Source: Plantago major (Eukaryota > Streptophyta > Magnoliopsida > Lamiales > Plantaginaceae). Taken from it: a stretch of DNA of 64,000 nucleotides. Below are positions 56,265-64,000 of this stretch, piece after piece. Both the position numbers and the translations under genes were made by a program. How positions within the stretch are numbered: position 1 is the stretch's first letter; every line of letters starts with the position of its first letter. The notes beneath the pieces are model-generated. The model saw only the letters and a program-made list of their open reading frames with translations, was not told where the DNA came from and made no database searches. Location: the NCBI GenBank assembly GCA_026545765.1, contig CM048840.1:53506580-53570579 (forward strand), in the 5' to 3' direction.

Positions 56265-57761
56265 TGATGAGTCGGTTTTACACCATCTCATTTGTTCTTT
56301 TTCACAGTCTTGTTGTCGTTCTTAAGTGTAGTTATAGTTTATTTTATTAGAGTTTTATTGTGTTTCCGTGTTTTGTGTGTTTTATGTGTTTTGTAGGTGT
56401 TTGGTGAAACCGCATTGAAACGAGGCTAAAACAATGCATATTAATGCATTAATGGAAGCAAGTAAGTTCTCAGGCCTTAAATATGATTGAAAACGGAGTT
56501 GATCAGTCGAAACAGAAGTGTATTTGGAGTTACGACGTGGATTCTAGAGTCGTTTGAGCAAGAACACGCAAAATTGGAACTTAGATGTAGCAGTCTTGGT
56601 ATTTTGGGCATAACTTTCTCATACAAACTCCGATTGACCTCATTCCGATGCCCACGCGTAGAAAAAACAAAACGATAGAGCTTGGAGCCACTTGCAGAAC
56701 TCCAAGTGAGCCATGGAGTAGCTGCGCTTGGCATACGCCAAGCGGGGACTTGGCGCACGCCAAGTCCCTACTTGGTGACGCCAAGTCGATTTTTGCGCGA
56801 TAGATATAAATAGTTTCAATCATGATTGTTTCGATAGAATCTCTTTACTTTGTTCTATTCTCTTAACTTGAAAACCCTAGACTTCATTCTTGGGCAATTC
56901 CTTCACCATCTTTGAGGAATTGAACCTGATTTATATTGTTATTGCTTGTGATTATCAATTATCAATACATTAGCTCATATTCCACCGATTGATTTAGGGG
57001 TTTCGACTTCCTCTAAGTGTAGTGACAGCCTGTTGGTAACAATTTCTCCTTCTTCATCGCTTAATGTTATTGATATTGAATTGTTTAATTATTTATTGCT
57101 TACTAGTGATGAGCATTACTAGCTAGGCACCCGTTATAGGGTGGTGGTGTATTTGATGCATGCTAGTAAATAGGGGTTATGTTATTTATGGCATTTATGG
57201 AATAGTACTAGACAACCTCAGTTAGCTCATTGTCATAGCATCGACGTGCCTTATGTAGTGTAAGGTTTCTGCTGCAAAGTAGTGTAATCTCTCGTTGAGC
57301 ATGTCCATTGATAACTAGGGTAAACGGTTAGTTCATTGTCATAGTTCCAACGTGCCTCATGTGGTGTGAGGTTTCTACCATAGGTAGTGTAATTTATCGT
57401 TGGGCGTGTCCCAGTGTTAATCGTAGTACTGTTGTCTCAGTCATTTACTTTTGTACCCAACTAGTTGGCATAGAATTTCACCACCACTCTGTAATTCTGG
57501 TAATTTGATAAGATCGATATACATGTGCTTGATTTCTTTGTGTTGAGAGTTAGAGTTAGACTAGTAATTAAAACTCGCTACCGAAGCAAACAAACCTTTT
57601 ACCACTTTCTTGTTGATAATTATATTCCGTAAAAAGAACTCAACATAGTTAAGTATTTAGAGAACGACACTCGGGGTTAACTTCACTGCACTACAAGTTT
57701 TTGTAGTGTTGAGAATTAACTCTTGGCTTGAATAAATTTAAAACATTGATTTGGCACATCA
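56265..57761 (+). mobile_element. Solo Athila-type LTR (B)
   Basis: TGATGAGTCG...GGCACATCA, 1497 bp, flanked by TAAAC duplications and sitting inside LTR A, whose sequence resumes at once. TATA-like TATAAATA at 56805-56812. GC-rich patch with inverted CTTGGCGCACGCCAAG at 56750-56765. Contains a tandem duplication at 57221-57420. Typical product of LTR-LTR recombination. Confidence 0.88.
57221..57420 (+). repeat. Imperfect tandem duplication inside the solo LTR
   Basis: Unit 57221-57326 (106 bp) is followed directly by a diverged copy from 57327 (GTTAG-TCATTGTCATAG, ACGTGCCT-ATGT, GGTTTCT...TAGTGTAAT...CGTTG), ending near 57420. Confidence 0.8.
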
Positions 57762-58301
57762 TAAACCATGTGTGAAGTGATGGTCTGTTGAGTGATACAA
57801 CTTTCCATTGCTATAACGTGAGGGTGTTTAGATTAACCATGACTTGATCTTTAAAACATGTATCCTTGCTGCCGATAGACGACAATTACCGTGTCTTTAA
57901 CTATAAGTAGTTGGGAGTGGCACAGTACGAGGGACGTTGGGGAACCTTTACACATTCAAAACCATTGTTAAAACCTTTATTTTTCTACGTTTTGCAATTA
58001 AATACAAATTGATTACATTTATGCATGTTTACTGATCTTTAATAAAGATTGATTCAAAACAGCCCCCAAGAACTTTGTTTACAATTTCGCACTTTAGAAT
58101 AATTTTGTTCAACTTTGTGTTGTTATTTGTTAGTTCCTATGTTAAGTGTCCGTGGAGAACGACATCCCGAGTCAACTTTCTACTATACTAATCTTGTTTG
58201 CATGAATTATAGGCTTCCGACTTTATAAATTTTAAATCTTTGCGAGTGTTTGGAGAAGAGCTTAACTACAATGATATGAATTTTTCCAAACGCCCGTCAA
58301 G

Positions 58302-58489
58302 TAGTAAAATGTAAGTTCCCCGCACTTGTAAGTTATATGTAGTTATGTTATGTTAGTCTTTTTTTTAATTGAGTTTCTTACAATTAACATTCATGGTTAA
58401 ACATTTTTTATCACATATTTTGGTGAAGGATAATCATATATGAAACGTAAATATCAATGATTATGCATGTGTAATTACAATCTATAAAC
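58302..58489. other. Short unassigned spacer
   Basis: AT-rich, between LTR A and LTR C; ends in TAAAC just before LTR C. Confidence 0.4.
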
Positions 58490-59915
58490 TGATGATGCAT
58501 GAAAATACATCATTTTATGTCTCTTTTTACTATGTTTTGTTGTCTGTGAGTATCTAATCGACCATGTTTTATTAGTATTTGGTTACTTGTTTACTTTTAC
58601 CAGTTTGTAGGAATTACAGCGTTTGTTAGGATGATCTATAGCCAATTGATGTTTTGGAGTCAACAAAAAGTCTACAAACGGGAGGAGGTTACTTGCAAGG
58701 TCGATGAAGAAAAGATGTTTAAACACATAAGGACTACAATGAGGAATACGAGGAAAGAAGGCCATTGCGATAATATTCAAGCCAAAATACCGAGAGGAAG
58801 AAGACTTCGCTGCAGCCAAAGCATTTCCTACTACAACGAGCTAGCTAGATACAAAACGCTGAGGCTCAAGAAGGTTCCCTGCAGCGAGGAAACCGATTCA
58901 CTACTGCTAGAATTGTGATGGCAGATTATATATTTTCCTCTCTAAGGGATTTGGCCCTACTTTTTCCCCACTAGTATAAATAGAACTTATACAATTTTTA
59001 GACACATAAATAAGGTTGAAAGATAGAAGGGAGAAACCCTAGGTTATATCTTTCTATTCTTCGGAGATTCAAGATCTTTGCAACAAAGACAGAGTATCTG
59101 TATTGGAAACCCAAGAGTTAGGTTTGATCGATTGGCTATAGATACATTGTTTATTCTATGTAATTCATTTGTTTAGTTTATGCAATTTACTTTTAAACAA
59201 TCGATGCATGATTTTATCTGTTCTTCGATTATGTTCACTATTGTTTGCATGATTATGAGTAGATAAATTCACCGTGAGAAACAGTAGACATGAATATGCT
59301 AAAGTAAGGTTTATTGTGTATCAATGACCATGTGATACAAGTCCTATGTGATTTATAGATTGATGTGATTAAATCATCTTTGTGAAAGTTTTACAATTAA
59401 GTCTCAAAGGTATGATTTATATCATTGGTTGACTCACAAGATTCATAAGTTTCAAGGTCTTAGAATACTGATCAATATAAAGTACACATGATAATTCTTT
59501 ATGTATATTGATTAGTGGTAGTTCAAATACTTGTAATCAAGCTAATAGGATAATAGATTGACAACCTATCCGTAAATCCTTACACATGGATTCACATGGC
59601 TACCGTACTTTCCATGTTGCCGTAACTGTCAAGTTCGTTAAGTTTCTGCGTTTCTATTTATTCTCAAAGTGTCGTTTCAATTCAACTCGTTATTATTTCC
59701 TATTTTAAACTCTTTGCATTTAATTCGTGTTTTCGTTTGAATTAATTATAATTGTTGTTCCAGTAAGAGTTCGAAACTTGAATCAACTTCCATTACGCTG
59801 AGTAATTGTGTTTTTTGGTTAGTAGATTTGGCATATTAGAAATTTCAACTGCTGCTTAACTGTAGTAGGGAACTTTAGTTGGTGCTTAATTTCTAACGAC
59901 GGTGTTGCTCCACCA
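58490..59915 (+). repeat. 5' LTR of an Athila/Tat-type element (C)
   Basis: TGATGATGCA...CTCCACCA, followed by AATTT and a TGGCGCCG primer site, so this is a 5' LTR. TATA-like TATAAATA at 58975-58982. Little similarity to B except at the ends. A 95-codon ORF inside it is chance. Confidence 0.82.
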
Positions 59916-59920
59916 AATTT

Positions 59921-59938
59921 TGGCGCCGCTGCCAGGGA
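59921..59938 (+). other. Primer binding site after LTR C
   Basis: TGGCGCCGCTGCCAGGGA, one base different from the Athila-1 site. Confidence 0.9.
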
Positions 59939-60062
59939 GCAATTTGTACTTTACTTTTTTAATTCTTTTTAATTGCATTAAGTTTTTATTTGCGTTTTTG
60001 CTTTTGTGTTTGTTTTCCATTTTTTGCTTTCGTTTTTTGATTTTTGTTTTTTAGGACTAACG
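59939..60062 (+). other. Leader remnant of element C
   Basis: T-rich leader directly after the PBS, cut at 60063 by a copia LTR. The rest of element C is not in the window. Confidence 0.7.
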
Positions 60063-60479
60063 TGTTGGTTCCTTATACAATAAGGTCTAGGTTGGGGGGG
60101 GGGGGGGGAGGGGGGTGAATAGTCTTTAAAAACTTTTCGTGTCTAAACTATATTTGTCAGCAAGCACAAGGGTTGCCGATACAATAATCAGAGAACGGAA
60201 GACTTGTTAAGTGTTGTATGTGAATCTTTAGAAAGAAGTCAAGTAAACAAATAGATAGACAACTTGTTGAAAGAGTAAGTGCATAAAGTATATAACACAA
60301 GATTATAGTGGTATCTGAAGGTGGCGTAATCCTTCAACTAACCCACTTCACCTTTCTCAGGACTTGAATTCACTAAGACAAAAAGTTGAGTTCCGTAAAA
60401 AAAATCCTATCCTTAGCTAAATCACGTTTACCCTAACTTCCCAACTTAGTACGTAACCTTGAACTTTTTCTTTGACTTC
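60063..60479 (-). repeat. Inner part of a copia LTR (D)
   Basis: On the plus strand begins TGTTGGTTCC, then a G-rich run (60094-60115) and GGTGAATAGTC, as at the inner end of the Copia-1 LTR. Corresponds in reverse to about 62387-62600. Broken off at 60479 by LTR E. Confidence 0.78.
60094..60115 (+). repeat. G-run in copia LTR D
   Basis: Twenty-one G with one A. Shorter G-runs occupy the same LTR position at 9179-9190 and, as C/T-rich forms, near 14160 and 37396. Confidence 0.9.
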
Positions 60480-61261
60480 TGATGAGGCAATGAAATGTGC
60501 GATTTAAGGCTACTTTTACCCGTAGTTTTAGACACAATCTTGAGTATTATTTTCATTTTATGCCTAATCACGTGTTTTTATGATTCACGAGGTACAAATA
60601 TACAAAGTGAAGAGATTATTGGAGCAAATACGAAGAACTACACTTAATCCGAGAAAATACCGGTAGACGATCATCAATTCATACAAGGAGCTACAAGAAG
60701 CCAATGAAGGCATGGGACCCACCGTTGCTAAGCTTATTCGAAGTACTAAAACATTGTATAAAACTATTTTTCCAGATAACGAAGTTTAGACGTCCGAAAA
60801 TGGCCCGGGAAGGAAATTGCCCCGAAGCGAGGTGATATCGAGCACTGCGGACATACATGTTGTCTGCGGCCGCCCATAGGTTGTTGGTCCAGTTGTGAAC
60901 CCCAAGTTTGCAACGCATTTTGTCCCACTACCTTTTATGGAATGTCATGGATGAAATTCTCAGTCATAAACCACTGTATAAGTCATGCTTATGCCTCTCA
61001 AAAGTATAACCCTACTTCCCTTGAAGTGCAACAAAATACAAGGGAAAAAAGAATCTCCGAAACCCTAATTCAAGAACCCTAGCTGTCACAACCATTGAAG
61101 AAGAAGAAAATGTAGTCGTCATCAACAATCTTTTCCCATCGCTTTCTTTGTGTTCTTTTTATTGATACTATGTTTACTACTCTTTCTATGAGTCGCTACA
61201 CCTTTTCGTAAAGGCGATCCAAACTCTATTGCTCGTTATATTTATTATAATTGTTTTTGCT
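60480..61261 (+). repeat. Athila-type LTR fragment (E)
   Basis: Starts TGATGAGGCAATGAAATGTG, closely like the start of the Athila-2 LTR in element direction. Has a GC-rich CTGCGG patch near 60846-60880 and TATA-like GTATAAG near 60976. Cut at about 61261 by a copia LTR. Confidence 0.78.
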
Positions 61262-62600
61262 AGGTCAAGTTTAGATTTTGATGAGTAAACACATGACATC
61301 TTTAGTCTCAGGAAGTGATTAGTACGCTTAGTCCTTAGGTTTATTTTAGATCGGACATTGTAAAAGAGGAACATACTTGACTGATACTTAGTGATGTATA
61401 TAAGTATTAGGTCTCAAAGAGCATGTAATTTTATCTTTATTTGAAGCTGTTGAAGTCCTACGCCTTGACATTGCGACCAAGGTTGCTGTGAAGACGAATC
61501 ACTGAAAACTTAGTATAACTGAATAAGTTAACTAAGATTAGAGGACAAATTAACTTTCAGCAAGACAATGCCTCAACAATTACTTCGTTAAGTGCAAATC
61601 TATATGACAAAGTAGGTTGACCAAACTACATGCTGATGTGCATTATCTGCTGATGGTAGTCTCTCAAAAGACATAAAAATGGCTACTTAGTTACAAAAAT
61701 AACCAAGTAATAAATCCGTTAGAAATGAGATTCAAAGTGATACTTTGGTAATACAAAAAGACAAAAGTCTTAGCTTGCCATAAAGCAATCCTGCTGAGGG
61801 TAACGACAAAAACCAAGTACAATTGACACTGAAAATTCAGCACAATATTCGAATTTTTATCCAACGGATCCAAATCACATTGAGACTGATTTGCACTATA
61901 ATTAGAGGCACTTAGAAGCTGGGAAAACACATCACTGATTATACACTAAGTATTATCTCACAAGCTTACGTTGTGATCAAACTCTCTTAGCTCTCTAAGT
62001 CTCTCGTTCTCCTACAAGACCCGAGCTTTGCGAAGCTACTTGTAAAGAGGTAGAACAAGCTTTTACAGTTGCGACTCAAAAGCGTTCTTTCCTCTAAACA
62101 AGGAGAAGTCTTGTTTCTAGAAATGATCTTTCTTTCATTGAAATAAAGGAATTATAAGAAAGTATTTTCTTTGTGTTTTCGAAGTCACTGAAATATTGTG
62201 ATTAAGAAGCACTGTCTTGAACAACCAACCACTACTCAAACAATCAACAAGCGTGTTAAGGAAGGAACTACTTAGATGGATTAATAAGGAAAACCCCTTG
62301 GTTAAGGGAGGAACTACTTAGCTTCGGAAGTTAAGGAAAACCCCTTGGAGGAACCGGACTATTTGGCTTGGGTTAGTCAAAGAAAGAGAGTTCAAGGTTA
62401 CTAAGTTGAGAACTTAGGGTTAAATGGATTTAGCTGAAAATAGGATCTTGTAACGGAACTCATAATTCTATCTTAGTAAATTCAAGTCCTTGTGAAGGGC
62501 GAAGTGGATTAGTTGAATGATTATGCCATCTTTAGATATCACTATAAACAAGTGTTATTTACTTTCAGTACTTTCATCACTTTATCTTTATATATATCTA
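61262..62600 (+). repeat. 5' LTR of Copia-4 (end approximate)
   Basis: Follows the Copia-2 LTR in order (TTTAGATTTTGATGAGTAAAC start, GGACATTGTAAAAGAGGAA, AGTGGATTAGTTGA). Exact edges are not clear because the CCAACA end is not conserved. Confidence 0.75.
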
Positions 62601-62740
62601 AAGTGGCTCCCCTCACTGATAGCAAACACTCAGTCACAACTTTAACCTTTGGCACTGAACCTAGATCCCCTTTTAAGTGTTGTTTTTTTGTGCTTACCAA
62701 ATACACTTGATTTGTTTGTTTAAGTGTGTTTGTTACATGA

Positions 62741-63366
62741 TGTCTCTCAATAATGCTCCAATGCTCAAACCCAACATTATGAAGAATGGAGAAAAAACAT
62801 GATGCTTCATCTAGAAGCCATCAACGATGAGATGTTAACTGTGATTAGAGATGGTCCAATCCAAATCACACAACCCAAAGGCACCTACTTTCTAGTTTCA
62901 AATGGAAAAGATCATAAGGACAAAGAAAATGAGGATTTTGCTGAAATAGACAAGGTTGCTGGATCTTCTGCAAAGAAGGTTGCTGACACTGTAGTAATCG
63001 ATGATGAAAGTACAAAACCTAAGCCTAGAGAACTCTGGACTGCTGAAGAAGCATAAAGGTTCAGGCTATAGATGGTATGGCTAGAAATATCATCATCAGA
63101 ACTACCCCCTAACTTCATACAATGCAAATTGTGGAAGTCTGTTAATGTAAAAGAGGCTTGGAATCTCATAGTGGAGATTTGCGTTGGAACCGCAAAAACC
63201 AAGGAAAACAAGCTTGAGATTCTCAAACTCAAGTCCAAAACTTCAAACAAGATCCATTGAAACCTTGGAAGAATTGGATTTCCGGTTTTCAACACTAATG
63301 AGTTAGATGTCGGCACTTGAAGGAGAGAATAGATATTCAGATGCTGAGAAAGTGAAAGTAGAGGTT
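62741..63366 (+). pseudogene. Gag N-terminal fragment of Copia-4
   Basis: MSLNNAPMLKP-type start, then MMLHLEAINDEML, ELWTAEEA and EICVGTAKTKENKLEILKLK, the same motifs in the same order as Copia-2 gag (14319-14830). Broken and cut short. Confidence 0.8.
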
Positions 63367-64000
63367 GGCTTTGTCAAGACAGTGTATACCTTAACCACAA
63401 TGTTTCAGAGACTTTGGTACACAAAGAAACTCCACTTAAATTCATGTATATTCCAAACACTAAGTAGGATGTTTCCGAAAAACAAGATTTCTTCTCGTTT
63501 AGAAGTAAGAACACTTTTATAGTCGCAACTTAAAAGCTTAATTTACTTCTTCACAAGTAGTTTCCCAATGCTGGAGTCTTGTAGAAGTTTGAGAGACTTA
63601 GAGAGCCGAGAAAATGACGCAATGTAAGCTTGTTGTGTCTGGTGTTCGGTGTATTTTCTCAGCTGTTAAATGTCTCTATTTATAGTGCAAATTAGTTTTG
63701 TTGTAATTTGAAGCCGTTGGATACAAATTCAAACTAGGTACTGAAATGCCACTATAAGAGTGTACTTTGACTTTGTCTTTACCTTCAGCATGAATGCTTT
63801 ATGATAGGTAATTTTTTGTCTTTTAGTCTCGTCTCGCCAAATGTACTTCTCTATAACTCGTTTGTAACATACATAATCCTTGGTTGTTTTGAGAGACTAT
63901 GTAGTCGATTATGTCTTTTGAGAGACTATCTCCAATAGGTAAAATCCTTCGGCAGGTAGTTCGGTAAACCTATTCACTTAACTATGTAACTGCTGAGGTA
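63367..64000 (-). repeat. Copia-4-type LTR part (G), inverted
   Basis: Reverse-complement relative of the 61262-62225 part of the Copia-4 LTR (e.g. GAGAGACTTAGAGAGC; TATAAATA at 63684-63677 on minus). Continues past the right edge. Confidence 0.8.

Larger units (their letters stand above)
55710..58301 (+). repeat. Old Athila-type LTR (A), interrupted by a solo LTR
   Basis: Two parts, 55710-56264 and 57762-58301, follow in order the same sequence as the Athila-2 LTR (reverse complement), e.g. GGAGAACGACATCCCGAGTC near 58153-58172. TATA-like TATATAAG at 55850-55857. The 5' start is truncated; the 3' end is placed at CCCGTCA and is uncertain. Confidence 0.75.
61262..63366 (+). mobile_element. 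Copia-4: 5' LTR plus gag fragment
   Basis: Diverged relative of Copia-1/2: an LTR (61262 to about 62600) and a gag start at 62741. After about 63366 the sequence changes to an opposite-oriented LTR. The primer site is not recognisable. Confidence 0.8.

Noticed and set aside
58485-58500. LTR C as a second solo LTR sharing TAAAC with LTR B
   Set aside because: TAAAC precedes C, but C is followed by a primer site and leader, so it is a 5' LTR; the matching five bases are probably coincidence.
58631-58918. Plus-strand ORF of 95 codons
   Set aside because: It lies inside LTR C upstream of its TATA box and has no recognisable domain.

Overview
This is plant nuclear DNA, almost certainly from a eudicot with a large, repeat-rich genome. 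The window is AT-rich and is built mostly of nested LTR retrotransposons: Ty1/copia elements with an initiator-Met tRNA primer site, and Athila-type Ty3/gypsy elements with a TGGCGCCG primer site. It also holds L1-type LINE copies, a Mutator-like inverted-repeat structure carrying an OTU-protease relic, and one small host gene. I cannot name the species. There are no rRNA, tRNA or CRISPR loci and no bacterial features.

Layout. 1-10786: Copia-1, minus strand, running off the left edge (ORF3, RNase H, RT, integrase, protease, gag, PBS, LTR). 10787-12743: a long inverted repeat (arms about 365-377 bp) around a broken OTU-like gene that resembles the C-terminal module of FAR1/MULE-type proteins. 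12744-37439: Copia-2, plus strand, a relative of Copia-1, with both LTRs and a 5-bp target duplication (ATTCC). It is split in its gag region by Athila-1 (16212-25295, minus strand, both LTRs, target duplication AGTTG). Its 3' LTR also holds a short LINE tail and a further insertion of about 180 bp. 37485-39875: an L1-type LINE, minus strand, with ORF1 but no endonuclease/RT ORF. A second LINE 5' end lies head-to-head with it at 39876-40455. 40456-44866: the only stretch that looks like host DNA, with a 68-codon gene at 42335-42541 and a hairpin element at 44370-44528. 44867-51406: Copia-3, minus strand, cut in gag by Athila-2 (LTR 51407-53379, itself hit by a LINE). 53380-64000: a mosaic of LTRs and fragments, including a solo Athila-type LTR with a clean TAAAC target duplication nested in an older LTR, an Athila-type 5' LTR with its PBS, and copia LTRs facing each other in inverted orientation.

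Most interesting points. (1) Between pol and ORF3, Copia-1 and Copia-2 both carry a series of small stem-loops. The 7-nt loop (AC[G/A]GGNA) is kept while the stems change on both sides, which looks like a selected RNA or DNA structure. (2) ORF3 of both copies holds three intron-like GT-AG spacers of 78-84 bp, each followed by GCT. (3) The LINE is an ORF1-only derivative. (4) A single small host gene survives among the repeats. All retroelement copies are treated as fossils. Nested order and LTR similarity (judged by eye on short stretches) agree: Copia-2 is older than Athila-1 inside it. Where family boundaries are given as approximate, they rest on by-eye comparison of related segments within this window only.
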